Program-made: the position numbers and the translations under genes
Notes under the pieces: model-generated
The model's input: the letters and a program-made list of their open reading frames with translations, nothing else
What the model was told of the DNA's origin: nothing
The model's database searches: none
DNA from: Taenia hydatigena
Lineage: Eukaryota > Platyhelminthes > Cestoda > Cyclophyllidea > Taeniidae
DNA: 64,000 nucleotides
Reading direction: 5' to 3'
Assembly: GCA_036345935.2 (NCBI GenBank)
Contig: JADWOT020000001.1
Coordinates: 15,857,954 to 15,921,953 of the forward strand
In this document: in pieces, positions 1-11,134 of the stretch
Layout: every line of letters starts with the position of its first letter
Numbering within the stretch: position 1 is the stretch's first letter

Positions 1-2334
1 TATCCCTTACACATCGGTGCTACGATTAACTTCTCATCCCTTCTCCACGTTTACAGCAACACTGCTTCCAATCTCGCGTGACTGATAATGTCACTAGGAA
101 TAGTAGGAGTCCTCCACTGACCCATTTTACCCATTTGCGTAGATCCATCAGCACTGTAAGCATTAACTGCCAGACGGTTTGATGTTACCTACTTCGTCTG
201 TTCCATTTATTGGTTACTTTGTTCGCCAGGACATGCAGAGAATGCTCTACCGCGTCCAGAAGCGGGTCGAAACAGCGGCTGGAGGATTACGTGCAGAATA
301 GAGGGACGTCCTCTGCCCCTGACTGTCAGGGGCACGTCTGACCCTCGTCGCGGAATTACGCACAGCTGAGAGGCGTTACGACGTCTAGTCAGGCGTCCTA
401 ATGGCATAAATCGGAGCTCTGCATTTGGTCGGCGGCATTAGACATTCTTAGCAAACATTCTGCATTTCCAAGGGTGATTACAATTCCCTCCGCCAATATT
501 TTAGGGCATTATTGAGATGCGCAAGAATCTGAAGGCACAGTTTGAGTAGGAAGATGGGATGCATTTTATGATGCGATAGTCAAAATTGTTGATGCAATGC
601 TCTCAAAAGTTTGTATTCTTGCAAGTTTCACTTTGATGACGAGCTGTAGCTGAGCGTGACCAACGCCTGTGGACATGCGACTCGACAAACTTCACAATCG
701 CATACAATTCGACCACATTTATAAATGCTACATTTTGCCGAAGGCATTGGGAGAAGAGGTAGTCTAAGTGGAGGTACACGTTGAAACAGGCGACAGGCAT
801 GAGCAGTTTGATGGGGAATTGTTTTAAGTTTCGCATGACTGCAGGCCCTCTTCTGATGTTCCGTCATCTATATGGAAGGTCTTGTACAATTTTAGGATCT
901 TAAAGCCACAAAGTCATGAAACACATCAACAATTGTAACTTGTTTTACAAGTTTCCACAACTTGAATTACTCGTGTGTGTGCTTGAGCGCATGCACGGGA
1001 TATGTCATGTGTGGATGACCTTAATAGCCAGGTTGTGAAGAGCGTCGGGCACTGCGCGAATCACCGGAAGCTTTAGCCTGGTGGTGGGGTGCTGTCTTCC
1101 TCTGTGTGGTCTGAGCATACTGACAATCTATAAATAGGCAGGGACACTTAAGCACTTCAAATAAATACCTCCGACTGAAATAGAAGTGGGGCGATCGAAG
1201 TAATGCTCTGACAGTTTCTATTTGTTGACCCAGTTGGCAAGTAAGCCAATGCCATATGCCACTGCAAATCTAGCAAATACAAAATGAGAAACACACCTTA
1301 GCGAAATAATTTTGTCCAGTTCATCTTTACCCATAATTTAGACGTGGCGCTACTCCATTTATGTGAGTAAATTAAGTGGATGGATAATGAGACAAAAAGG
1401 ACTGTGGAGTCACAAGAAGCTAAGTTTGTTGGTACCATACAAGCAGAAGATTAAATGGAGTGGGATGTTTGGTTCATTGCCCTCCTCATTACTCTTCATT
1501 GCAGCTATTTTCTTCCTCTTTTTCACTAACTATTTACTGTAATGCCATTTTCACATTTTTATTGCAGCCAAATGCATCGGTTCCGATCTCGCCATTTAAC
1601 AGCTTTATTGTGTGACACCTTATCTAATAATTCAACCTTCGCTCAATGGTATCGGGAATGCAAATTCACCTTAGTAGTTAGACTTGTGATAACTTCAGCA
1701 TGTCTAAATTCGTGCGCACATTTTTATTTAGCTATTTAAACTGGCACATCCTCGCACGCATCACAGAAAATGGATCCCTGGCAGTGTTCCGGAAACATAT
1801 CACGACTATCAAATAAATGTCAGCAGTCTTGTGGAAGTTAAGAAGCTCAGGTTGTTTGCATCTGACGATCGGATAAGCATATAATCAGTTGTGGGAGAAG
1901 TCAATGATGGATTATCACCACCAACTTGGTGTGTATAAAGATGACTACTTATGGAGGTTCATTAGCTGAAATCAGACTAAGCCTGCATGACAACTGTAGT
2001 CTCAAAGCATTCAATAAAGGTGGGCTTTTTTATCGGCTGTGGTAACTAACAGGAAGCATCCTGCATGATGATGCAAAGCGATCGCTGCGTAGACATACAC
2101 AGGTTAGGTGCATCCCATACTAGACCTCTGAGTTGCAACAGGGAATATCCTGCAACTCATTTGCTGTCATGTAATTTCCAAAATGTGCGTGCCATTTGCG
2201 AGCCTATACGGGAAATGGACTGGACCAAGAAAAGATGCATAAAATTGCTACGCCGTTACCTTATCTTTGGTTTCACTGCGCACACACATGACTGGCAAAT
2301 GCTTCATTTCCACAACCTATCTTTTCTCTTGCAG
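1..2334. other. spacer, nothing firm
   Basis: No gene is recognised here. Frames are short and stop-rich on both strands. A pyrimidine-rich AG with a branch-like sequence ends at 1566 and could open an exon of about 80 bases (1567-1647, plus strand, followed by G|GTATCG), but nothing in the peptide is recognisable. Confidence 0.5.
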
Positions 2335-2393
2335 CGCTAGCTAATGCAGTGTTTCGGATTGACATGCGATTAAAGTGGGTACAAATAATTCAG
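2335..2393 (+). CDS. internal exon, unknown protein
   Basis: This 59-base stretch is bounded by a strong acceptor (CTTTTCTCTTGCAG) and a consensus donor (CAG|GTGAGT). Only one frame stays open between them; it begins with two bases completing a split codon and ends on a whole codon, reading LANAVFRIDMRLKWVQIIQ. It is therefore a good splice-bounded exon with phase 1 at its left edge and phase 0 at its right. The peptide is too short to place in a family, and partner exons were not found. It could be a chance match to splice consensus. Confidence 0.45.
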
Positions 2394-3578
2394 GTGAGTT
2401 GTTACAAACCGTGAAATAATGGTTACGTGCATCGACTTCTCAATCCTGTGAGTAATGAATAATTAAAAGGTAGGAATTTTGATACATACAAGCTTGTCTC
2501 AACCACAGTACACGTATGTGTGAGAGTAAGCTAATGAGTAACTGACTGGGCTATTGTGCTTTCACACAGGACTAAACTAGGTCGCCGCGTTCCAAAATAT
2601 TAAGCAATCCGCCTAGCTGGCAAATACTCATGAGAAGAAAGGTTAGCGATTTCGGTTATGGTAATCTACCTCGAGAAGACATTTCTAAGGCAGTCAAACA
2701 AGCCTACCAGGAGACCTACAACATCTCAACCCTTATGGCTTAAGCGCATGAACCAACTTCTGAACCTGTGTATGCCTAAATGTGTCTCTATCACTTGGTC
2801 CACCGGCACGCACAGCCACCACTGACCGTTTCTAGTGTGGCCTAGAGTGACCATTAGCGAACTTTAAGTGAAGCTTACAGGGACGAGATAACCTATAGTA
2901 CGTTTGAAAAGGTCACTACGAAAGTAATAAATTACGCGATGATAGTGGGTACACTAATTGACCGACTTACTTGTGACCTAGATTTAATTGTTTAAAATCA
3001 CCCCAAAAGGGCAAAACCATTTGAGGATTAAGGAGGTTGAAGAGCTATATATTTAAAGCTACTCATGTCGATGGGGAATTATTCATAACACCACGTCAAC
3101 TCGTAGTCAAATGAAGGCGAATAAATGAGAGCTCGACAGATCTTTTACCTGGAATATTGCATTTGTGGAAAATATAAGTTTTAATCTGTTATGGTCTGCG
3201 CAGGTGAAGTATTTGGCTATTAACAGGATTTACGAGGCGACACACCTAAAGACAACTATTATTGGAATCAAACTGGGCTGCGTTGGTTTAAAACCGTCGA
3301 AGTAGATCCACAAGTAGTGGTGACTGTAGGAGTTGATCTGAGTTGATCTGCTGTTCGTTGTGATTGCAGAGGTTGGTGCAGATCCCTATTTGTGACATCT
3401 GCGCCTTCATATTCTGGCCATAATGAGATGATGCATTTTTTATCACCCTTAATGTTTGCAAAAATACCTAACTATAAATCTGCATTAAGGGGCTTCCTAA
3501 TTATCTTACTTGTTGCATTAATTGAAATTGAATCGTGCGAAATTTCGGCTTGAATACCGAAGAAGCCCTGATCAAGGC
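2394..3578. other. spacer, nothing seen
   Basis: No open frame of note on either strand and no RNA gene. A short direct duplication of a ten-base word lies near 3332-3352. A near-palindrome (AAGCCCTGATCAAGGCTT) sits at about 3564-3581. Confidence 0.5.
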
Positions 3579-4112
3579 TTATTTTCGTGCACTTTGCTCA
3601 AAAGCAGGGTAATGGATTTGCATCCTTCTAACTGTGGTGCCATCACTATTGCATACCCAAAGTGAGAACTGATGTAGCACAGCCCGTTGTGGGATAAGCG
3701 TGAAGACGTTTTGCCTAGGCTTTACTTGGCTAAAGGCGTAGATGCAACTTGAGAGGCAATGGATGGTTGCCTGTGCCTCACCATAAAGATTCCAGAGGAT
3801 GGTGTAGCCAGTATTGTGACTGTGAGATTGATTTGGCGAATTCCTTGACGTTCGCGCTGTACTAGGGTTGATCGCAGAGGGCTTCATATGTCGTGAAGCA
3901 CTATCACCCACACAATATGGCATTAAATGCATTAGCCATATCAATGACAATCTAATCGGAATGTTTTGGAAATGTGAATAAATGTGAAAGGAGCCTAAGG
4001 AAAAGAAGCAAAACAAGCATATAAAAGGCATTTCAGTGGTCAGCTTTAAGGCTTCGCGGCAGCTTAACCACAGAAGAAGGCAAAATGATTTACACAAAGC
4101 CGCGTGTCGCAT
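3579..4112 (-). CDS. unrecognised 177-codon open frame
   Basis: A frame of 177 codons that starts with a true ATG at 4112. The amino half is hydrophobic and cysteine-rich (CLFCFFSLG, LSLIWLMHLM) and could hold one or two membrane segments; the carboxy half is polar with Ser, Asn and Arg. No family motif is recognised. The length is only mildly above chance for this base composition. It could be an exon, a repeat remnant or a random frame. Confidence 0.25.
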   Translation of the reverse strand: MRHAALCKSFCLLLWLSCREALKLTTEMPFICLFCFFSLGSFHIYSHFQNIPIRLSLIWLMHLMPYCVGDSASRHMKPSAINPSTARTSRNSPNQSHSHNTGYTILWNLYGEAQATIHCLSSCIYAFSQVKPRQNVFTLIPQRAVLHQFSLWVCNSDGTTVRRMQIHYPAFEQSARK

Positions 4113-4951
4113 TCGGACGGCATTCAGATACTCTAGCGCACATTCTGCCTATGTCGTATACCGTTGAGATGTGCTAAGGAAAACGCCAGCATTGGTCGTA
4201 AAATGAATGCAAGGTTAGCAATTTTCAGAAAAGGCATTCTGCAAAGGTAATACGAGACTGCAAAACTAGTCAATTTTTAACGAACGTATTGAAAGCAAAT
4301 GGGTATTAATTGGTGTTGCATACAGTAAACTGTCATATTAATTCAAGCATTGTACTACAAGTTTTTAGTTGTAATCCAATGTATAACTGATCTTAAAAGC
4401 CATAACATAATCTTCACACCTTCCTACTATTTGTCGACTCACAGGTACATTTAAATCAGCATTCGTATAGCATAGACTCGTGTCTCTTCGAGCAGCATCC
4501 CTGGTATTATCCTTATAGGCAGTCAATAATATGCCATTTACTAGTTCTCCGTCTCCGCTGGTTGGCGCCAAAAGATATGAAGTGTTTAACAGTGAAACAT
4601 TCGGTGCCGTTGTATGCACCAGACCCTAAGTGCCCTGTAAGATGTTCCCACCAGCAACACTGTACATGCAGTGTGCACTTACCTCTTACTCTTACGAAGC
4701 GCTGCCCAAAAGCCAATCAATGCTTACTGCAGCAGAAAGTATCGCAATGACATTAAGTTGAAGTTGAAGTTAGAGTCCCAGAACGCTGCCATTTACAAAC
4801 CACTATGATAAATGTGCAGCGGTCCAAGCAGTGTTTAGCTTCAATCGACTGCCTCGATCCGCAAGTATCTCCGGCCTATGTCCACGAGTGGGAAAGGCAC
4901 GTACACCTTTAGTCCAGATGGGTTGCATGCTAGTCTTGTGAGGAACTTAAA

Positions 4952-5500
4952 ATGACACCAGTGCACACAGACGACCACAGCATCTTGCGCGCTAGACCCC
5001 TTATATTCATCAGCAGTGAGCAGCAGTCTTCAGTCGATGCTACAGAGACGATGGATCATTACTGCCAAACCACAGATATGCTTCGTAAGCGGGACAACGA
5101 GTCAATATTTCTCACCTCTCATCGGAATGGTTGTGTTATCGCAGGTGGCATTGCTGCAAGTGTATTTGTTTGTATTGAAGATGTTGGCGATCTCGAGGAC
5201 ATTGCTTGGCACGAGTTGAGCGCCTTCGATGGAGGAGGATACAGCTTTCACGATCGCAGTTTATTGGTGGCAGTTCTAAACACACACTTTATAAGGAACA
5301 GGTGGTGCGACACCGCAAATCATGCACTGATGGTCCTTGTTGAGCTTGCAGTATTTGCGCTTTTCCATTCCTACGATGTATGCAACAACCTCATTCGCTG
5401 GATCCTGGTCACCCGTTATCTTCTAATTTACCTCCACCTCGAAAGGACGCACCGGATTAAATGTGATGTTGGTTGGAGCAGGAGGAGATGCAATGAATGA
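4952..5500 (+). CDS. unrecognised 182-codon open frame
   Basis: A 182-codon frame without a recognisable domain. A possible acceptor (TGTTATCGCAG at about 5145) lies inside it, after which the frame reads acidic then hydrophobic residues (VCIEDVGDLEDIAWHE, later LVELAVFALFHS). The opposite strand is also largely open in pieces. The real coding strand cannot be decided from sequence alone, and a chance frame is possible. Confidence 0.22.
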   Translation: MTPVHTDDHSILRARPLIFISSEQQSSVDATETMDHYCQTTDMLRKRDNESIFLTSHRNGCVIAGGIAASVFVCIEDVGDLEDIAWHELSAFDGGGYSFHDRSLLVAVLNTHFIRNRWCDTANHALMVLVELAVFALFHSYDVCNNLIRWILVTRYLLIYLHLERTHRIKCDVGWSRRRCNE

Positions 5501-7035
5501 TAGCCAAAAAACTGTAACCTGTTTAATCCAAGTAAACTACCACTCTACTATGCACCAGACCCTCAGTATGCTTAATCCACTTCCAGCACTAGCAATGTAT
5601 ACACCATACACTGCAACGAATTGGCACATTACTCTCGCCTCAGTATTTTGCAATCGCCTTTGAATACCATCTGCATCTTCACTTGCTCTATTAATAATTC
5701 TTGTCAGTTTCTGTGCTGAAGGCGGATGCCCACCTCGGTACAAAAGCACATATGTTAGTTCGTCCCCACCTGTTAAATTAGATCCGCGTTATTGTTTGCA
5801 TGGCTAGTTCAAATTAATCACACCTACTCTTTTTTTCATTTTAACAGGCGCTACTTTGCCTTTTCGCAGTGCATACTGTTAGGAATAAGCGGCTGCGGCG
5901 TGCGACTTCCTTGCAAATGAAGCAACGTTAGGGCCGTCCAGTTGAGAGCGACGTTAAAAGCTATAGGCAAAACCACATTTGTCATGCAAAATGAAATGCC
6001 GATCTACTAACTTGAGTAAGGCGGTGCCGTAAAAGCACTCAAATATTTAGCTGAGTGCTGAATCATTTGCGATGCATTCTCTTCCTTCCACGTATAAGCT
6101 ATTCGCCTCAACTCCACTTTACTCCATTATGTCCTTGTCCACTTAGCACTGTCTAAGCCCCAGATGTCTGGCACGCTCAATTTTACAAAGATGGAAAGAA
6201 CCAATTTATAATGCCACTCTATACACTTACACAACTCGACATGTGTTTCTTTGACCTACTAACCTAATTAGTGTTCAGTGTCTAGTCGACTACTTACACC
6301 GGAGAAAACATTGTCTGGGACAGTTGTAGACAGCATTTCTTACGATAGACAGAGGCGAACGTATTCAAGGCATCGTGTGCCCTCGTTCCCTGTGAATCCA
6401 TTGATTGGGAGCAGAGCAAGCATTTTGACAGTTTACAAAAACAAGTGCTGTTAGTGTTTGTAATGTAATGATTGGATTAAGATGGCACAAACTCAGTGGA
6501 CTTGTCGCACGAATGCGCCTGAAAAGTAGAAAATGATTGATGTATTCATGTGAGTGACCTTTGGTAAGTTACCCATTGGCCTAATTCAGGTTTTTAAAAC
6601 CAATCTTAGGCAAATATTTTGAACTAAAATGCGACACATTGTCTCCAGCTTACGAGATAGAATGGGACCTATCAGGAGTGATTTTTAACTGGATGGAGAA
6701 AGCAACAAGATGCTGTAGTCGATAATTTAACCGGACGATTCTACCTTCAAAATTGCGTTGGCACTAAGATGCCCATATTTCCTAATGAATATACATCGAT
6801 AGCGCTTCCATTAGCACGCGAAATATGCTGACAGGTTAGCCGACCTACTGCGTTCAGTTAAGTGTCTTCCACTTAGAGGAGAACTGAAAGTCGAAAGGGC
6901 GTATGCTTCTGCATGATCTTACTACTTTAACGTTTCCAACATATTTCTCCACAAAGTGCAAATATCTGAAGCGATGCTTCACGGCTCTCACGACACTTGA
7001 CTAAGGGTTTGCTATAGTGGAGCTTTTCAAAGCAG
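5501..7035. other. spacer, nothing seen
   Basis: Only short frames of uncertain meaning on both strands. No splice-bounded exon, repeat array or RNA gene could be supported. Confidence 0.45.
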
Positions 7036-7389
7036 AAGGGAGTGCCGGCTTGGGTGTGCTTGCATCTGTTGCTGCCAAAAGTAGAGCCAACGAAAATGTC
7101 TGTTTACGCATTAGTCATTCCAAAGCCCTTTCCACCCACCCTACCAACCATTCCACTTACTTATTGGGATGGAGGCTTCGATTATGCTAACCATCTATTA
7201 ACTACATGTTGCGGGATCGCCACCTCCGGTGGACACGGCTTTCAATGCCACATCAATGCGAAACCGCTTGAGCGAGAACGCAATTTTTGTTGTGCAGTGT
7301 TTGGGTTGAGAAGGACTCGAATTCCAAATGCGTACAACAATATATTTAATCTTAGTCTTCCCTATCAACGCACATCATTAATAACTTGA
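7036..7389 (+). CDS. possible terminal exon, unknown protein
   Basis: Following an AG at 7034-7035 the frame stays open for 117 codons to a stop at 7387-7389. Codon usage looks protein-like. The peptide has a proline-rich stretch (PKPFPPTLPTIPLTYW) followed by a Gly-Asp-Tyr region and several cysteines. An internal ATG in good context lies near 7096. No family is recognised. A second ATG-started frame of 65 codons (7501-7698) follows on the same strand and could belong to the same locus. Confidence 0.3.
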   Translation, partial: KGVPAWVCLHLLLPKVEPTKMSVYALVIPKPFPPTLPTIPLTYWDGGFDYANHLLTTCCGIATSGGHGFQCHINAKPLERERNFCCAVFGLRRTRIPNAYNNIFNLSLPYQRTSLIT

Positions 7390-8256
7390 AGTCTTCGTCT
7401 TGAAGTTGAGCTCATTTTACAGGCTGCAGACGAGTGAATGGAATAACCAAATGCTGCTATTTGCGATTGTGCATTTAATGAAGAGTTCGTTTTGGGTTAA
7501 ATGCGCGGAAAATCGCTATTTTATATCAATTACCATTGGTTGATTGTCAAAAGCAAATTGGAGAGGGGGCAAAGTAGCATCTGGCTCGTTTATTTGTTAA
7601 TTGGTTTCCAAGGGCATTTAGGAGATATTCCATTCATAACTGCAGACAACGAATGCTTTTTTTGTTTTCCTAAGACCCCGATCAATTGCTTTCATTAAAT
7701 AACCTCCTTCCGCGAAGTTATTAATGTTACATGATTGAATGGATCACCTAGACCAGGCTGCATGAGTTTGCGTCGTGACACAAAGAAGGTTGTTGAAGGA
7801 ACTCCGTGTGCGTAGGCAACATCCCTAATTATCAAGCTCTACCGCGCGGTTACATCGTACGTAGTGATGACAGCATTATCTAAGGCTGCGCTTCTTCCAA
7901 ACAACAAATTGGAGGGCGCATCAAATGATTTTACTCATCTGGGGTGTTTTGCGGGATGAGATGTATAGACGCTGTCATTTGTATGAGGCACAACAGGATC
8001 TTTGATACCGCCCCTTTAACGCTATTGTGGAGAGCCGATATTGAATAAAGGACTGGTAATGCTGCGTTCTGATGTTAAGCGCTCACCTCCGTAGTCACGT
8101 CAATAACAATGCAAACAAAACAAGGGGGTTCAACACACTTGTATGCTTCCTGCAGGGGCTGCCCCTGATCCCTGTCTCGCTAACGGCACAACTGCCATTT
8201 TAGCTGACATTGTAGTGGCTCTTATGCCGCACTCTGCAAAAGATTCCGTTATTTCC

Positions 8257-8841
8257 CTAGCTTAATCTGTTCCAACTCCACTTGCAATATTTGTCAACCA
8301 CGGCAGCTCTCAGTTTACAGAAAATAGCCGTAGTATTAACTAGTAGGGCATTATACACACACATGTATAAATTTGCCAAAAGACTCACTACTGCCAGCAC
8401 CAATGAGAACGGAGCATCTCTAGGCCAGTGAATTTTGAATGTCAGCCAAAAGTGCTTGAACACGGCTGCTACTGCTACTTGTTGTGGCGCGTTGGTGGTT
8501 GCCTTAGTCCAGATGAAAGACAAACAATTTAAACTCCCTTCGCCAGGATTGCGACCAAAGGTCACGTCCTCAGACTGCATGGGGGAAAGAGGCAGGCTGG
8601 TAGATCCTGGCTCATTAAACACCCAGAGACCAGTGAAAAATGAAAATGGCCACTTCAACACCAGTTGGCTCCCGCATTTTTCTGCAAAAGAAGCCAGCGG
8701 GACAAATAGCACCACAACAAATGAAGAACCACCCCATGCCCCTATAACCAATGCGAAATTAAGGTTCCATTTCGGTAAAAAGTGGGTGTGTAGTAGGTAA
8801 GGAGTCTCTTTTCCAAAAGTAGTGGTACAATAATCACACAA
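8257..8841 (-). CDS. membrane-protein-like open frame
   Basis: The longest open frame in the window (about 195 codons). It contains two clear hydrophobic spans: FALVIGAWGGSSFVVVLFVP near the amino side and FSLVLAVVSLLANLYMCVY near the carboxy side. Between them lies a polar loop with Pro, Gly and a Cys. A donor-like GTGAGT lies inside the second span, so an exon could end at 8389 instead of at the stop. The opposite strand (8435-8800) is open too. Product unknown; a multi-exon membrane protein is the simplest reading. Confidence 0.35.
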   Translation of the reverse strand: MCDYCTTTFGKETPYLLHTHFLPKWNLNFALVIGAWGGSSFVVVLFVPLASFAEKCGSQLVLKWPFSFFTGLWVFNEPGSTSLPLSPMQSEDVTFGRNPGEGSLNCLSFIWTKATTNAPQQVAVAAVFKHFWLTFKIHWPRDAPFSLVLAVVSLLANLYMCVYNALLVNTTAIFCKLRAAVVDKYCKWSWNRLS

Positions 8842-9500
8842 ATGTCACCAATGTCTCCCGAGGACTGGGTGGGCAATTCGATTGTCGCATCTCACTTCCT
8901 TAAGAATGGGCGGAGAGCCTAAACAAAGGTGATAATTTGGTAAAGTCAATAGATATCATTCCAGTAAATTGTCTCAATCAGTAGCATTCATTTGCCAAAG
9001 GCAGGTGGTTTTGAAACAGACACATCCAAAAACACAAAGAATTTTGGATTAAACAAAGGAACACTTCTTTGAATCACCACCAGCCAACGTGTCAATAAAA
9101 GCAGTCGTGCTACGGTGGTAAGTTGCCCTAGCAAATAACGGGATGGAGAATTAAAGATTCAAAGCTTAAGTAAGTCATTGAAGTCAAACTGAATGCTCAA
9201 AATGAATTCGACGCACTTCTTGAACTCCCCTTCCTTGAAGGCAAATAAAATGCAGTAGTAGGCTAAAGAAGGTGAATTGGAAGTGGAAAAGAATGGAAGA
9301 TTGGTGAATGAAGAACTGGAAGAAGACTCACGACATACTGGACTTGCATTTAAAAGACTATTTTAAACCTGCTCCTGATGAGATCGGACAAATAGGAAGC
9401 AGGGAATGTGCTGGAAGAATGAGAGTGGGGATGATAGGATAACATCTCATAGGCACTTTGTCTATCTGCTGCCATCTGATTGCTCTCTTAGACATAATCA

Positions 9501-9530
9501 TCAAAGATAAGTTTTGAAGGCAGAAAGAGG
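9501..9530 (-). CDS. possible last exon of spermidine synthase
   Basis: An acceptor with a strong pyrimidine tract (TTTCTGTGCTTCCCAG) is followed by nine codons (PLSAFKTYL) and a stop. The phase (0) fits the donor of the preceding spermidine synthase exon at 10142/10141, and the family normally ends within about ten residues of this point. An alternative acceptor about 60 bases upstream gives a long hydrophobic tail that fits the family less well. Placement is inference. Confidence 0.3.
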   Translation of the reverse strand, partial: PLSAFKTYL

Positions 9531-10142
9531 CTGGGAAGCACAGAAACAAGTAATTCAAGCGAAATTCAGCATCGCATTCAGGACCGCTGAACTGGAAGGA
9601 ATGTAGAAAAACAAAGGTGAAGGAGGTCACTTTTAAATAAGATTAGAAAGAATAAGAAGGGTGCGAAAGTTTGGGGAAGCACCAACAATTGAAAGAACCC
9701 CTAAAGCGACAGTGGTTGAGATAAATGGGAGGAAGTTAGGCCTATTTCATAAAATGTTCAGTGTAGAAGACAAAAACTTGACCGGATAGGAAAATTTAGC
9801 ACAACAAATGGATAGACAAGTGGGTGAATGAACCGCTGATGATCTAGTGGTCGTGCACACTCCAATCCCACCAACAGAGACACCGCGACTAGGTTCCTGT
9901 GACATGGTGTTGAGATCGAAAGAATTAAACATGAGGTTGAAAATAACCTCCAAAAGAAGCAGACCTGCATCTGCTGGTGGACGACTGTCTGGATAGATGC
10001 AAAACGAGTCCCTCCATTGACTTTTCAACGAAATTCATAAACAAATAAATAGCAAAGTAAGCAGTGCACCAAGATTCAAGTGCTTATTGAACTACAGTCG
10101 CTCCCTCAAATTGATATCTAGTAACAGCAGGAAGAAACTCAC

Positions 10143-10247
10143 ATCCTCATAGCACTTTGGCAATGCAAATGCAGCTTTATGCACTGCCTTGGTGTAGAAT
10201 TTGCAGTCTGCCAGCGGCTCGCGAGACGCTTCGCTAAGATTGATGTT
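10143..10247 (-). CDS. SRM: spermidine synthase, C-terminal exon
   Basis: Thirty-five codons after an AATGCAG acceptor, ending at a GAT|GTGAGT donor, phase 0 at both ends. The peptide carries LADCKFYTKAVHKAAFALP, which lines up with the family C-terminal stretch in which the synthase chain ends with an 'L-K-Y-Y-N-x-x-V-H-x-A-A-F-x-L-P' type sequence. It directly follows the exon at 10334-10479 across an 86-base intron in matching phase. Without splicing at 10142 the frame would read on for 16 hydrophobic codons to a stop at 10092, which is less like the family. Confidence 0.7.
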
Positions 10248-10333
10248 CTGCATTCACAAATCAGCGATAAATTTGCACCCAAACGTGTTCACTCCCAAGT
10301 CAGACAACAGGCAATGGCGTGCCACTCACTTAC

Positions 10334-10479
10334 CTCATTTTTGCATGCGATAACATTGCCAGAGTGACCAGAAGTGAAGGCTGGAACGATGCTGTAGGCA
10401 TAAGCCACATTCGGGAATACATCCCTGCAGAAGCCTACCATTTTTTGAATAATGGGCAGATCCAGAAACAGACATTCAC
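10334..10479 (-). CDS. SRM: spermidine synthase, penultimate exon
   Basis: Spermidine synthase transfers an aminopropyl group from decarboxylated S-adenosylmethionine to putrescine in the cytosol. This 146-base exon has a CTTCACACAG acceptor and a perfect GAG|GTAAGTGAG donor. It reads GEC, then FPNVAYAYSIVPAF and TSGHSG, matching the family order G-E-C, F-P-x-V-A-Y-A-Y, P-x-x-S-G. The intron at G|GEC is phase 1. Differences from the usual family stretch are visible: the normally conserved P-S-G-Q-I-G-F is TSGHSGNV here. The upstream exons with the nucleotide-binding motif (GGGDGG) and the DSSDP motif were not found in the window; they may lie in or beyond the assembly gap at 11035, or the locus may be a partial copy. 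Confidence 0.75.
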
Positions 10480-10636
10480 CTGTGTGAAGCAAGTAGGAGT
10501 CACATGTAGCAAGTCATGATGTGGAATTAAGAAGTCTAGCTACAATTTCGAAACAACCAACAGGGATTTCAACGTTTCTGACACCAAAATATTGATCGGA
10601 CATGAATGCAAAAGCCCCAGTTCGCCTTCTGGACGT

Positions 10637-11034
10637 CTGTGTGAGAGAGACTCTCCGGTACAGAGATTCAGAGGATCAAAAAAATGATGAAAAACAAAAC
10701 CGAATGGGACTTAAAACAAGCCTTGAAGTGATACATTAAATTTGCACATGCGAAATACCCAAAGCCATCGAACCAATGACTCAGCAACTTTAGTTGGCAT
10801 TGCAAATAGCTTGGATCTATTTAAAGATAACGCGACAGCGCAGGCTGACCTTTGAATTTACGTACGAGTTCCTTTGTTTGCCAGATGCAGCCCCTTACTT
10901 TATTCGTACGCAAAAGTGCCCTACCACCTAACAAATACCTCACGACCATCCTCCAAACAAAACAATTTACCACTCTACCTATCCTCGTACCAAGCAGGAG
11001 CTAACGCCGCGTATTCGCACATTCTCGCCTCCAT
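10637..11034. other. spacer next to assembly gap
   Basis: No gene is recognised. On the minus strand an acceptor with a pyrimidine tract ends at 10637 and a 40-codon frame follows it, but the peptide does not match spermidine synthase, so it was not joined to that gene. Confidence 0.4.
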
Positions 11035-11134
11035 NNNNNNNNNNNNNNNNNNNNNNNNNNNNNNNNNNNNNNNNNNNNNNNNNNNNNNNNNNNNNNNNNN
11101 NNNNNNNNNNNNNNNNNNNNNNNNNNNNNNNNNN
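11035..11134. other. assembly gap (100 N)
   Basis: One hundred consecutive N, a conventional placeholder for a gap of unknown size. It abuts the left edge of repeat copy A. A single further N lies at 12875, close to the right edge of the same copy. Confidence 0.99.

Noticed and set aside
1567..1647. Plus-strand exon after a good acceptor
   Set aside because: The donor is weak and no in-phase partner was found.
8150..8185. GC-rich hairpin CAGGGGCTGCCCCTG
   Set aside because: Short, isolated, without a T-run or any conserved context.
10484..10636. Minus-strand frame after a good acceptor next to spermidine synthase
   Set aside because: Peptide does not match the family segment expected before the GEC exon and no donor in the right phase is convincing.
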